From NCBI RefSeq assembly GCF_028330525.1, contig NZ_JAQMSD010000316.1, positions 1 through 64,000 on the forward strand: 64,000 bases of DNA. Direction: 5' to 3'. A model generated the notes under the pieces. That model was not told the origin of the DNA, did not search any database, and saw only the letters and a program-made list of their open reading frames with translations. This document shows, one piece after another, positions 15,692-25,892 of this stretch; positions within the stretch are counted from its first letter, which is position 1; the number at the start of each line of letters is the position of its first letter. Position numbers and translations under genes: made by a program. Source of the DNA: Spirulina sp. CS-785/01. Lineage in GTDB: Bacteria; Cyanobacteriota; Cyanobacteriia; Cyanobacteriales; Spirulinaceae.

Positions 15692-18600
15692 ATGACCAAA
15701 GAACCCAATATTAAAACTTTAGCTTCAAGATTAAGCGATCGCCTAAATCATGCAGAGTCTCGACAACTTGATTCACTTGAGGCAGAAAGAGTAATGCTTA
15801 AAGAACAAGGATATAGCGTTATCGATTTCTTGAGCAAAAAAGAAGTTCAAAATCTCTTGGAACTATACGGAAATAATGCACTCCCCGATGATATTAGGTC
15901 ATCTGCTATATCTGCGACTGTTTCTAGCTCAGAACTATCATATCGTCAAAATATATCACAGCAAATCAGGGAAAACCTAGAAAGAAAACTAACTGAGGTA
16001 TTTCCAAACCATAAAATAGCACTTTGCACGTTTATTAACAAATATCCTAATGAATCAAACGATGTCGATCTACATCAAGATAGATCGTTTACTGATGAAG
16101 AAAAATATCAAGCGGTTAATCTTTGGATTCCACTGACCGATGTTGATGAACAAAAGGGTTGTTTCTATGTCATCGAAAAAAGCCATGCACTGAATTTTCA
16201 GCCTAGAGCATTTAATTGCTTTGTCTATGGTGAGGCTGTTCGCTCTTTGATGAAGCAACACTATCTCACCAGTGTTCCCATGAAAGCGGGACAAGTCTTG
16301 CTATACAGCAGCAATCTTTTTCATGGCTCTTTTGCCAATAGAAGTAACGGTGAGAGATTGTCGATCGCTTGCATCCTAGTCCCGAAAGACAGTCCTGTTC
16401 TCCTCTATCATCAAAGTTATCAGAACCCTAACCAAGTAAGAGTCTTTGAAGTAGAGGATACATTCTATGATACTTATATCAGAGGTTCTGAAAATGCAGA
16501 AACTCTAACGAATTCAGAGAAGATGCGCGATCGCGGCATTATAGATTGTTCCCCCAAGCTAATTACACCAGAGCAACTGGTGAAGTTTATGAGTAATGAA
16601 AATCCTGCAACTCAGAAAAACAGTGAATCGCTTTTCAACCTACTTCGCGGTCAAGACTGGTGGTTCTACAAAATCCCTCCATTACTCGCCATTGCCTATG
16701 CTGAAATTCTAACCCAAGGTATTGCCCCTCACCCGTCATTCACCACCCTCCTCGCGCTAACCGTCTCCATGTTCTTTGTTGCCGCTTACGGTCATGTGGT
16801 CAATGACATTTTTGATATTGATGTCGATAAAAAAGCAGGGAAACCGAATCGAATGGCATCCCTTTCCAGGGGACAACAGACGGTATTAACGCTGGGTTTA
16901 GCGGCTCTCGGTTTAGTGCCTTGGTGGTGGATTGGGTTTAAGGCAAATTCCGGCATTTTGCTGGCGGCTATTTATCTCTTATTAACCGTTTATCCTGCCC
17001 CACCTCTGCGACTCAAAGAACGATTTGTTTTCGGTGCAGTTGCTGATGCTGCTACGGTTCACGCTGTGCCAACGTTGCTGGTAGCGACGGTTTTTGCTAA
17101 CTTAGCGGTTCCGTCCTCACCCAGTAATAACTTATTGGCAATTATCGCCACATCTTGGGCATTTGCAGTAGGCATTCGCGGGATTTTACTGCATCAAATG
17201 TGGGATCGAGATAACGATTTGAAATCGGGTATTCAAACCCTCGCCACCAAGTTTGGAGCGGGAACGCTGCGATTTTGGATTAATTCCATTGTCTTTCCAC
17301 TAGAGGCAATTTTATCAACCGCACTGGTTCTAGTTATCGCTCAATCTGCGCTTTTATTTCTAGTCCCTTGTGCTACTTACTGTTTGATGCTGCTTTTCAT
17401 TATGCAGGATGAGTTTAATCCATCTCCTTCTCAGGAATCTTATCAAGGTAAAAATATCATTCTGCATGATTTTTATGAGGTGTGGTTGCCTCTGAGTTTA
17501 TTAATTCTGCTATCACTACATCAACCCATTTTTCTAATTCTACTTGGGGTGCATATCGCCTTATTTTACCCTGCCATTCAGCAGAGGGTACTGGTCTCTA
17601 TCCGCCAAATAAAACTGAATTTAGCCAAAATGAATGGTTCTCAATCTCCCAAGACTGTTGATATCACTGAAAATCCATCTCAACCCAAAACCTTCTTATC
17701 ACAGCCTGCCAAGGATTTAGAACGGAGTCTAGTTCAGGCGATTGAATTTTTGAGAAACAACCAACTAGAAGATGGGGAGTTTCCCACCTATGGTAATGAT
17801 TCTCTATCTCAGCCAGATAGTTCTCCTTTTGTTACCGCTTTAGTCCTCTATTCTTTAAGTTTTTTAGCTGCGGATGATACCCACAGTAAAGTAAAACCAG
17901 TCGTTGAGAAAGGATTAAAGTTCTTAGTTCAAGCAATGGAACCAGGGGGACTATGGCGATACTGGTCTTCTAAAAATGACAGACATACAGAAATCCCGCC
18001 AGACTTAGATGATATTTGTTGTATTTCTCATGTACTCAAGCTGAATAACTTGCCTGTCCCAAAAAATCATCCAATCATACTGGGAAATCAAAATAAAGAA
18101 GGATTATTCTACACTTGGATTTTACCTCGTTCCATCCCAAGCATAACCCTCAACTACATAACTCTTGGAAAAGCTCTTTCTCATTCAGAGCAGCTTTGGC
18201 AGCTAACAGACAAAGATGATATTTGTTGTGTAGTTAACACTAATGTTTTGTTATATCTGGGAGAAAGTACACAAACTGAACAATCCTTAAAATATGTGAT
18301 TGATACTGTCTTGTCAGGGAAGGAGGAAGAACGCAGTGCATTTTACAATCACAAACTAAGTTTTTACTATATGCTTTCTAGGGCATACTGTAACGGAGTA
18401 ACCGCACTAGGCACAGTCAAAACTCCTGTTATCGCCAAAGTCTCCAGTTTACAAAAAGCTGATGGTTCTTTTGGAAATGAACTGTTAACCGCTTTAGCCA
18501 TCTGCACGTTCCTCAATTTTAACCATATCGTTCCTAGTCTAGATAAAGCGATTCAGTTCTTGCTTAACACTCAAAAAGCTGATGGTTCTTGGCCAAGAAT

Positions 18601-20116
18601 TTCCATGTATGGCGGTCAGCTTGACAAGGATTTTTTCGGTTCAGAAGCTCTCACAACCGGATTTTGTGTAGAAGCCTTAGCGCGTTATCGCTTACTCAAT
18701 CTTCCTGCTACTCAACCAGAAACTTTGACGACCCTCACCCCACAAATGCAAAAAGAACTGGAAGAAAATGGCTATGTCGTTATAGATCTCTTCTTGAGTG
18801 AAACCGAACTGCAAGACTTACGGGAGTTCGACTCCACCCACCCCCGACCAGAAGACATTGCCAACGGCACAACCATCAACACCTCTGACCTCTCCTACCG
18901 CCAGCAAGTCAATCAAAAACTCACTTCCATCGTCAACCCCAAACTTGCCCCCCTCCTCCCCGGTTATCGAACCGCCTTCTGCACCTGGTATCGCAAATCT
19001 CCCAACTCCGCCACCAACGCCACCCCACTCCACCAAGACCCCTCCTTAACCGACGAAACCGAAACCCTATCCTATGGAATTTGGTGTCCTTTAATCGACG
19101 TAACCCCGGAAAACGGCTGTCTCTCCGTCGTCAAAGGCAGCCACCCCCTCAACTCAAAACCCCGCCCCTTTTACCCCTTTTCACCTTTTCCGTATGACTC
19201 AACCCTTGCCTCCCTCATCCAAGAACACTATCTCACCCCCATCCCCCTCAAAGCCGGACAAGCTATCCTCTATGACAAACGGCTCTTTCATGGGGCATCC
19301 CCCAACACCCAAGACCAAGAACGAGTCGCATTCACTTGTTTAATTGCCCCGCAAAATACCCCAACTCACTTCGCCTACCGAGAATTAGCCGAGTCTGAAA
19401 CCCTCGAACTCTTTGCCGTCGAAGATGACTTTTATAACCGCTATATTTTGGGCGAAAAACCCCAAGGTGACGGCGTAACCCTGATCAAAACCGAACCCTA
19501 CACCTACGATCGCCTCACCCCCGAACTCATCGCCGAAAAACTCGACCCCCTCCACCCCGAAAAATCAACCCAACCCCAAGCCATAGAACAATACCGCCAA
19601 ACCCTGCAACACTTCCAAACCCAAGCCAAACAACAGTTTGACCAACTCCAAAACCAACTGTACCAAACCCAAAACGAACTCAACCAACTCAAAACCTATC
19701 TCCAACAAACCCAAGGCCAAGAAGGACTATTCAACTACTATCGCCACTGCATCAACCAGCAACCGGACAACCTCGACCTCTACCAAGAAGCCCTTACCCT
19801 GCAACCCGACAACCTCGAACTCCGCCTACAACTCGGTCAAACCCTAACCCGACAAAACCGTCCAGAAGAAGCCATTACCACCTATCAAACCGCCCTAGAA
19901 AGCCATCCCCACTGGCAACTCTATTTCGCCTTGGGGCAAACCTTAGAACAGGTCAAACGGGACACAGAAGCCATCACCGCTTATGAACAAGCCATACAAC
20001 TCAACCCCCACCACAGCCCCATTCACGAACGCTTAGGCGACCTTTTAGCCCAACAAAACCAACTCACCGCCGCCAGCCAATACTACCGCCGCGTCTTGGA
20101 GTTGCAACAGGGGTAG
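15692..20116 (+). CDS. Dioxygenase-UbiA-terpene toroid-dioxygenase-TPR fusion
   Basis: A 1,474-residue protein. Order (residues from ATG 15692): PhyH-like Fe(II)/2-oxoglutarate dioxygenase about 30-265 (H128-x-D130, distal H211); integral-membrane UbiA-type prenyltransferase about 325-640 (NDIFDIDVD 371-379; DRDND 505-509); alpha/alpha-toroid about 680-1010 with DLDD (771-774), the DxDD pattern of class II terpene cyclases, and a QW-type motif QKADGSW (961-967); second PhyH-like domain about 1025-1260 (H1114-x-D1116, H1200); glutamine-rich coiled coil; TPRs about 1346-1474. Prenyl transfer, cyclisation and hydroxylation in one chain are suggested (inference). An in-frame TTG at 15584 is another possible start. 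The 350 bp upstream (15232-15583) shows no gene. Confidence 0.88.
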   Translation: MTKEPNIKTLASRLSDRLNHAESRQLDSLEAERVMLKEQGYSVIDFLSKKEVQNLLELYGNNALPDDIRSSAISATVSSSELSYRQNISQQIRENLERKLTEVFPNHKIALCTFINKYPNESNDVDLHQDRSFTDEEKYQAVNLWIPLTDVDEQKGCFYVIEKSHALNFQPRAFNCFVYGEAVRSLMKQHYLTSVPMKAGQVLLYSSNLFHGSFANRSNGERLSIACILVPKDSPVLLYHQSYQNPNQVRVFEVEDTFYDTYIRGSENAETLTNSEKMRDRGIIDCSPKLITPEQLVKFMSNENPATQKNSESLFNLLRGQDWWFYKIPPLLAIAYAEILTQGIAPHPSFTTLLALTVSMFFVAAYGHVVNDIFDIDVDKKAGKPNRMASLSRGQQTVLTLGLAALGLVPWWWIGFKANSGILLAAIYLLLTVYPAPPLRLKERFVFGAVADAATVHAVPTLLVATVFANLAVPSSPSNNLLAIIATSWAFAVGIRGILLHQMWDRDNDLKSGIQTLATKFGAGTLRFWINSIVFPLEAILSTALVLVIAQSALLFLVPCATYCLMLLFIMQDEFNPSPSQESYQGKNIILHDFYEVWLPLSLLILLSLHQPIFLILLGVHIALFYPAIQQRVLVSIRQIKLNLAKMNGSQSPKTVDITENPSQPKTFLSQPAKDLERSLVQAIEFLRNNQLEDGEFPTYGNDSLSQPDSSPFVTALVLYSLSFLAADDTHSKVKPVVEKGLKFLVQAMEPGGLWRYWSSKNDRHTEIPPDLDDICCISHVLKLNNLPVPKNHPIILGNQNKEGLFYTWILPRSIPSITLNYITLGKALSHSEQLWQLTDKDDICCVVNTNVLLYLGESTQTEQSLKYVIDTVLSGKEEERSAFYNHKLSFYYMLSRAYCNGVTALGTVKTPVIAKVSSLQKADGSFGNELLTALAICTFLNFNHIVPSLDKAIQFLLNTQKADGSWPRISMYGGQLDKDFFGSEALTTGFCVEALARYRLLNLPATQPETLTTLTPQMQKELEENGYVVIDLFLSETELQDLREFDSTHPRPEDIANGTTINTSDLSYRQQVNQKLTSIVNPKLAPLLPGYRTAFCTWYRKSPNSATNATPLHQDPSLTDETETLSYGIWCPLIDVTPENGCLSVVKGSHPLNSKPRPFYPFSPFPYDSTLASLIQEHYLTPIPLKAGQAILYDKRLFHGASPNTQDQERVAFTCLIAPQNTPTHFAYRELAESETLELFAVEDDFYNRYILGEKPQGDGVTLIKTEPYTYDRLTPELIAEKLDPLHPEKSTQPQAIEQYRQTLQHFQTQAKQQFDQLQNQLYQTQNELNQLKTYLQQTQGQEGLFNYYRHCINQQPDNLDLYQEALTLQPDNLELRLQLGQTLTRQNRPEEAITTYQTALESHPHWQLYFALGQTLEQVKRDTEAITAYEQAIQLNPHHSPIHERLGDLLAQQNQLTAASQYYRRVLELQQG

Positions 20117-20146
20117 GGTGGGCAGTGCATCGGCCAGCCCTACTAT
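20114..20146. repeat. Palindromic GTAGGGTGGGCA repeat copy
   Basis: GTAGGGTGGGCAGTGC faces GGCCAGCCCTAC after a short spacer, directly over the stop codon of the fusion gene. It is the same dispersed family as at 4443-4495. Confidence 0.5.
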
Positions 20147-20336
20147 GGTGTGGCGTAGAGGCAGAAGGGTTTATGGCATAAACCCCTACAATACCGCCTT
20201 ATATGACATCCGGTTAATCCTTATAAGTTCGTAGTAAGCTCTTTAGGGCTTACAATAAGGCTTACAATAAATTGATTTAATACAAATCAAGCGGATTTCA
20301 TATTACCCCTTAAAAAAAAGGGCAATGATACAATAA

Positions 20337-20756
20337 TATTGCGGTATTCCAACAATCAACCCATACAAAGATCAACAATATGCAAGTAACTCTTTAAGTA
20401 TAGATCCACCCCCAGATTTAGCCATTAAAATTGATATTACATACCGGACTCGGTTTAACAATTATGAAGCCTTGGGAGTCGGGGAACTTTGGCGCTTTAA
20501 CGGTACAAGTTTAGAAATTAACGTGCTGCAAGATGGTGTTTATATTCAATGTGATGAAAGTCCTCATTTTCCCAGACTTTCTTTAACGAAAATTATTCCT
20601 GAATATCTAGAACGGAGTAAAGTTGAAGGCAGGAATCAAACCATGAAAGCATTTCGATCTTGGGTTAGGGAGCAAATTCACATATCCTTTCCGACTTTTA
20701 ACCCCAGTCCCACTTCTAAGCCCACCTTAAACCCACACCAAGACTCCCGCAAATAG
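20337..20756 (+). pseudogene. Uma2-family gene remnant lacking its 5' half
   Basis: An open frame with no start contains SIDPPPDLAIKIDITYRTRF, then NNYEALGVGELWRF and YLERSKVEGRNQTMKAFRSW, the C-terminal half of the Uma2/DUF820 nuclease family with the DPPPDLAIKID active-site block. The N-terminal half is absent and an in-frame stop lies at 20334-20336. The last ~26 codons are antisense to the glycosyltransferase end and are probably not original. Confidence 0.75.
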
Positions 20757-21622
20757 CCCAACAACACTCCATTCGATAAACCATGAGTCCACTTGAGACG
20801 TAAAATCCTCAACCCACACCGATAAACCAACAACCCCCCCAACCGCAACCAAAACAGCAACACTGGATAGTCGGGTAATCGGTGTTTTAGAGCGAAATAC
20901 GTGGTATTTTTGGCCAACGCATACCAACAAGTCAAATGAAGTCGGTCATACCGATTATGACTCGGCTGCACATAATGAGTGATGGCCACGTCAATATAAG
21001 TAATTTCATATCCTCCTTTCAACAAGCGCAAACCGACATCCGTCTCCTCCAGAAAATACTCAAAAAACTCATCAAACCCCCCTATCTCCAGCAATGCTTT
21101 CCGTTGATACGACGCATTTGCCCCCATCACCCCCGGAAACCACTCTGGACGAGAGAGATAACGTTTTTGTAACTGAGGCGATAAAACTGGGTAATTCTCA
21201 CTCCAACAACTACTCACCCCCCTTGCAAACTGTACGGGTGTAGTCGATCGCTGATAATCTATCACAATTCCCGCTACACAACCATAACGCTTCCCTCCCT
21301 GTTGATGGGCTTGGACGTGGTGTTGTATCCAATCTTGAGACGGGATTACATCATCATCTAGATAGAGTACAATCTCTTGAGAAGCCGCCTTTAAGCCTAA
21401 ATTTCGAGCAATACTGACATTTTTAAATGCTGTGTAAATAATGCGATCGATATACGGTTTATACTTGCAAAGAATAGAATTTGTCCCATCTTGGCAAGGA
21501 CTGACCACCACAATTAACTCTGAGACGGAAGACCGCAACCATAGTACCTCCTCCATGACATAATGTAAAAAGTTGCCTCGCTCTACCGTACAGAGAATCA
21601 CTGACACAGGATATTGAACCAT
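20678..21622 (-). CDS. GT2-family glycosyltransferase
   Basis: A 314-residue GT-A fold glycosyltransferase. Visible: SVILCTVERGNFL nucleotide-sugar strand at the start, ARNLGLKAA, the metal-binding LYLDDDVIPSQDW (about 88-100), and EETDVGLRLLKGGYEITYID (ED/DxG acceptor region, about 200). It lacks obvious membrane segments. It would add a sugar to a growing glycan in the cytoplasm. It starts 49 nt from the divergent large glycosyltransferase, so the two may share a promoter region. Confidence 0.9.
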   Translation of the reverse strand: MVQYPVSVILCTVERGNFLHYVMEEVLWLRSSVSELIVVVSPCQDGTNSILCKYKPYIDRIIYTAFKNVSIARNLGLKAASQEIVLYLDDDVIPSQDWIQHHVQAHQQGGKRYGCVAGIVIDYQRSTTPVQFARGVSSCWSENYPVLSPQLQKRYLSRPEWFPGVMGANASYQRKALLEIGGFDEFFEYFLEETDVGLRLLKGGYEITYIDVAITHYVQPSHNRYDRLHLTCWYALAKNTTYFALKHRLPDYPVLLFWLRLGGLLVYRCGLRILRLKWTHGLSNGVLLGYLRESWCGFKVGLEVGLGLKVGKDM

Positions 21623-21670
21623 TGCCTAGCCTACGATTAGCGCATAAAAATTAAGAAAACCCTGTTCCCT

Positions 21671-24600
21671 TTGATGAGAATGAACCCAGACACCAACCAT
21701 CATACTCCCCCCCAACCGACTTTTAAATTACACCCCCAATTCCAAGCCACCCTCGACCCCGCCACCAGTAAAGTCGCAGTCCTCGTCACCAACGAATTTA
21801 CAGGATTTTCTCAAAACGGTGGCATTGGTACTTACTACACCACACTCAGCCAAAAACTCCGACAAGAACACTGGACTATCATTCTCTTACTCTGTCAAAC
21901 TCAACAAACGTTTCAGGGTGAAGCCACCTTTGAGAATGTCCATCACACCTTCTCAACCCAAGACATTCCCCAAATTCTGACTTTACAACCCCATCATCAG
22001 CAAATTCTAATCCAAACCCAACCAACCTCCCACCCTCACAATTTTGACTATGACAGTTATTGCAGCTTCTTCTTCCTAGAAGCCCTCAGCCAGCATCTAG
22101 CCGATGCCGTTATTTACGCAGAATTCCCCGAAATTTGGGGCTTTGGCTACCGCAGCATTCAGGCCCAACAAAGCGGTTTACTCCCCAATTCTTGTTTGCT
22201 TGGTGTAACTGCCCACGGTTCATTTGAATGGTTACGGGAAGGGAACAGCCAATATCAAGTCCACTCCCCCCAATGGTCTTGGCAAGTCTATCATTACGAA
22301 CAATTTTCCCTAGAAAACGCGACTCTCGCCTACACTCCTTCCCACTTCCTTGCCAGTAAATACAAAGAATATGGTTACAAAACAGACCATCTTCAGCATT
22401 TACCTTACTTTATCCCCCTCCTTACTCCTACTGGAGAGAACACCCAAGAGAAGAGAGAAGAAGACAATAACCTGACTCCCTCACCTACTGGAGAAAACAC
22501 CCAAGACAAAGAAGACAATAACCTCACCCCCTCCCCTCCGAGTAGCGAGAAAATTCCCCTCGTCTTTTTTGCCCGTCTAGAAGAACGCAAAGGACTATTA
22601 ACCTTTGTCGAAGCCCTACGTTCTCTCCCTGCTCACATTACCGCACAACTGCACATTATCTTTCTAGGGAAAGTCGTGCAACTGCAATCTCCCCAACTCT
22701 CTCACCTCAATAGCCAACAGTATATCGAACAAGCATTAGAACCCCTCGATTTTCGCATTGAGTCCCATTATTCTAGTCTAGAAGCCCTACACCTCATCCA
22801 ACAACTAGACCACCCTCTTGTGTGCCTCACCAGCAGCCAAGAAAATTTTCCCAATACGGCCTTAGAAATGGGACAGTTGCCCATTTCTTTAATTGTCGCT
22901 GATGCTGAAGGATGGCGAGAAGCCTTAGCTTTAGTTCAGCGTCAGGCGGGAGTTTATTGGTTTCCCCCCAGTCATCCCCAAGCCTTAGCCCAAACCCTTT
23001 GCCAAGCCTTGGCCAACCGTCAAACTCCGCCAACGGTTGCCGATACAGCTACTCTGACTCAAACCAATCAATCCTTACTCAATCAACGCTTAGAATTTAT
23101 GAGTGAAGCCTTTTTAGCTAACGCCCCCAAAACCCCCCAAACGCCTAATGTTGCCCTAGTTTGGTTCTATGGGCAAACGACTCAACCTCTGTTAGACATC
23201 CTCCAGCATTTCGCAGAACAAACTTATCAACCGTTACAACGGGTTGTTCTCTATGCTGACTCGAAGGAAATTATGGCCCAAGTGACTGAGGCCCAAACTC
23301 AATGGCCGGATACGAAGTTTATCAGGGTGAAGGATCATCTGAGCGTTGGTCAAGCCTATAATCAGGGTATTAGTCAACTTGAGGCGGATTATATTTTACC
23401 ATTGACCTGCGATTCTCGTTCCGAGACGCTACGCGATCGCACCCTCGACCCCCAAGCCCTAGCCACCCTCGTCACCGCCATCACCCACGCAGAAGCCAGT
23501 ATCGCCGTCTGTCCCTACACCCAACTCACCCCCACCGGAGAACCGGAAAACATCACCTTCATCGACGGCAACCTCCTCAACCTCCTCGAATTCCCCTTCT
23601 CCCATGACCTCACCGCCCTCTTTAAAGCCGAATTTCTCCAACAATTCCCCTACAGTACCGAACCCCACATCCACGCCTTAAACTGGCAACTGTTCGCCGC
23701 CGCCTTAGCCACCGACACCCCCATTGCCTACTATCCCTACCCCTTATATTGCATCCATGCAAATACCCCCTGCATCACCCCAGACCTTCAACCCCAAGAA
23801 CGCTACTACCTACGCCAATACCTCACCCAAATTGAACCCCAACATTGGCACAAACGGCAAATTCACCTCTTGCTGACCGGGTTTGAACAACTCCGGCAAA
23901 CCCCTTCCAACCCCGAACCCACTAACCTGAACAACCTGGACTTCTCCACCCCTCAAAACCGCGCTTGGCAGCTAACCGCCCAACAACTGTATCAGGAACT
24001 CACCCAAACCAAAACTCAGTTGACCGACCTCAAAACTTGGACCAAAGAACTCCAAAAGGGAAAAGACTGGCTGGACAGTCAATGGCAAAGTTGGCTATTA
24101 CGCTATCAAAAAGCGGAGTGGGAATGGCAACGACAAGAAACTGTCTTAGCAGAGATACAGCGCAGTAAATTTTGGCGACTCCGCAATAAATGGTTTCAGT
24201 TCCAGCAAAAACTGGGTCGTATTTCCTCAGACCCCCTCCAACCCTTACCTCAGTCTCATCAAACTCCAGGGGTTCAAGACAGTATCTGCCGTATCGCTGG
24301 ACAAAAGCTACGATTTTTCCAACCTCAACCCACCAAAACGCCCCTAGTGTCCATTATTTCCACTTGTTTCGACGAATATTATTCCCTAGAAACCACCTAT
24401 CGCACAGTGGTTAATCAAACCTTACCCCAGTTTGAATGGTTAATTGTCGATGATGGTTCAGTAAGGGAGGAAATGAAGGAATTATTAACTATCCTATCCC
24501 AAAGGACAGAGAAAATCCGCATCATCTCCCAACCCCTACACCAAGGGAAAGCCGCCAGTTATAATCGGGCTGTAGCCCAAGCGAAAGGAAAATATCTCTG

Positions 24601-25891
24601 TTTTCTTGGCATTGGTAGCATTCTCGACCCCACTTATCTTGAAAAAGGAGTTCTTTTCCTTGAAAGTCATCCTGAATATTCCCTAGTGAATAGCTATTCC
24701 ATCGTATTTCAAGGGGAAGAACATTGGTGGACAGCTTCTTTGCGTGACCCCCAACGCATCCTCTCTCAAGAAGGGATGTGGAGTCACCCCCTCTATCGTC
24801 TCAGGGAGTTTACCAAAGTCGGAGGGTTTGATGAGTCCTTACAATGGTTTACGGACTGGGAACGGTGTTTGAAGGCCCTATCCCAACAGCAAAAAGGCGA
24901 GACAATTCCCGAATTTCTCGATGGTTATCGTTCCACAGAACAAACGACTCCTACAATTGTTCCCCAACAGTTTGAAGCAGCTAAGGCAGAAATGCAAGCC
25001 ATTCAGTCTCGCTACTCTGAAACAATCGCTCATTCTCTCTCAGAAACTCCTCCTCTTTGTGAAACGGGAAATGATCGTCCCATTTCCCCACCAGAGCAAC
25101 TCCCATTTTACTTTAATCTTCCCTTGTCTCCAGACAATCCCGTAGAGGCCGAAAAACGCCTTCTCCTCTTCTGTCCCAATTTAGACAATAACGACCTCAC
25201 CCATTGGAATTGCGAACTCGTGCAGCAATTGGCAAGACAAGGGTATGAAATTGTCATTGCTACTACGTCTTCTGGAGACCATTCTCTCGCAGAGTTCTTT
25301 TATTCGGCGACTCCCGAAATTTTCCATTTTCCCCACTTATTTTCTCCGGTTGATTGGTTGGCTTTAACCCGTTATCTGATTGCGTCTCGCCAAGTTAAAA
25401 GTCTTCTTATTTCGGGAGGAGAGATTGTCTATTATTTTTTACCGATTTTGCGATCGCAGTTTCCTCAATTGGCAATTTTAGATTATCAATCTTCCTCCAA
25501 CAATTCACTTTCTCCCCAACTTTTGCAAAAATTTAGTCAATTTTTAGATTACCAATTGGCTGCTTCCCGCCATCAGGCGGGGGAGTATTGGGATAAAATG
25601 AGAAAAGATATCGAGAAAGGAGAAAACATCCCAAAATTCCAAATTTGCGCCAGTCAAGCTGAAGTTATCGCAGCAATTGAAAACACCATTCATTCCCATC
25701 AAATTAGTGATTCTTTGAAAATTACCGAGGAAAATAAACAGGAGGCGTTATCGTTACTTGCAGAATACTTACAGCAGCAAAAACCGGAACAAGTCTCTGT
25801 AGTGAGTCAGCCGAAAATTCCATCTCCTGACGATCTATCCATCAAAGCGTTACTGAAACTGTTATTAAAAAAAGCGATCAAGCGATCTTAA
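21671..25891 (+). CDS. Multidomain GT4-GT2 glycosyltransferase
   Basis: A 1,406-residue protein with several glycosyltransferase modules. Residues about 25-480: GT4-like (VAVLVTNEFTGFSQNGGIGT at the start; VFFARLEERKGL; ENFPNTALEMGQLPISLIV). About 490-760: GT2-like (LQRVVLYADSKE). About 770-880: glutamine- and tryptophan-rich coiled coil. About 890-1090: GT2 (PLVSIISTCFDEYYSLETTY, LIVDDGS). About 1165-1390: a GT4-N-like tail. An in-frame repeat of about 54 nt at 22420-22535 (PTGENTQ twice) sits between the GT4 lobes. It probably builds several linkages of one glycan. It is followed after 1 nt by the third sulfotransferase gene. Confidence 0.88.
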   Translation: MMRMNPDTNHHTPPQPTFKLHPQFQATLDPATSKVAVLVTNEFTGFSQNGGIGTYYTTLSQKLRQEHWTIILLLCQTQQTFQGEATFENVHHTFSTQDIPQILTLQPHHQQILIQTQPTSHPHNFDYDSYCSFFFLEALSQHLADAVIYAEFPEIWGFGYRSIQAQQSGLLPNSCLLGVTAHGSFEWLREGNSQYQVHSPQWSWQVYHYEQFSLENATLAYTPSHFLASKYKEYGYKTDHLQHLPYFIPLLTPTGENTQEKREEDNNLTPSPTGENTQDKEDNNLTPSPPSSEKIPLVFFARLEERKGLLTFVEALRSLPAHITAQLHIIFLGKVVQLQSPQLSHLNSQQYIEQALEPLDFRIESHYSSLEALHLIQQLDHPLVCLTSSQENFPNTALEMGQLPISLIVADAEGWREALALVQRQAGVYWFPPSHPQALAQTLCQALANRQTPPTVADTATLTQTNQSLLNQRLEFMSEAFLANAPKTPQTPNVALVWFYGQTTQPLLDILQHFAEQTYQPLQRVVLYADSKEIMAQVTEAQTQWPDTKFIRVKDHLSVGQAYNQGISQLEADYILPLTCDSRSETLRDRTLDPQALATLVTAITHAEASIAVCPYTQLTPTGEPENITFIDGNLLNLLEFPFSHDLTALFKAEFLQQFPYSTEPHIHALNWQLFAAALATDTPIAYYPYPLYCIHANTPCITPDLQPQERYYLRQYLTQIEPQHWHKRQIHLLLTGFEQLRQTPSNPEPTNLNNLDFSTPQNRAWQLTAQQLYQELTQTKTQLTDLKTWTKELQKGKDWLDSQWQSWLLRYQKAEWEWQRQETVLAEIQRSKFWRLRNKWFQFQQKLGRISSDPLQPLPQSHQTPGVQDSICRIAGQKLRFFQPQPTKTPLVSIISTCFDEYYSLETTYRTVVNQTLPQFEWLIVDDGSVREEMKELLTILSQRTEKIRIISQPLHQGKAASYNRAVAQAKGKYLCFLGIGSILDPTYLEKGVLFLESHPEYSLVNSYSIVFQGEEHWWTASLRDPQRILSQEGMWSHPLYRLREFTKVGGFDESLQWFTDWERCLKALSQQQKGETIPEFLDGYRSTEQTTPTIVPQQFEAAKAEMQAIQSRYSETIAHSLSETPPLCETGNDRPISPPEQLPFYFNLPLSPDNPVEAEKRLLLFCPNLDNNDLTHWNCELVQQLARQGYEIVIATTSSGDHSLAEFFYSATPEIFHFPHLFSPVDWLALTRYLIASRQVKSLLISGGEIVYYFLPILRSQFPQLAILDYQSSSNNSLSPQLLQKFSQFLDYQLAASRHQAGEYWDKMRKDIEKGENIPKFQICASQAEVIAAIENTIHSHQISDSLKITEENKQEALSLLAEYLQQQKPEQVSVVSQPKIPSPDDLSIKALLKLLLKKAIKRS

Positions 25892-25892
25892 A

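Noticed and set aside
18798-19049. Reading frames on both strands inside the fusion gene, rich in Pro/Thr or Gly
   Set aside because: They are shadows of the C-rich codon use in the second dioxygenase domain; the real frame has the H-x-D motif.
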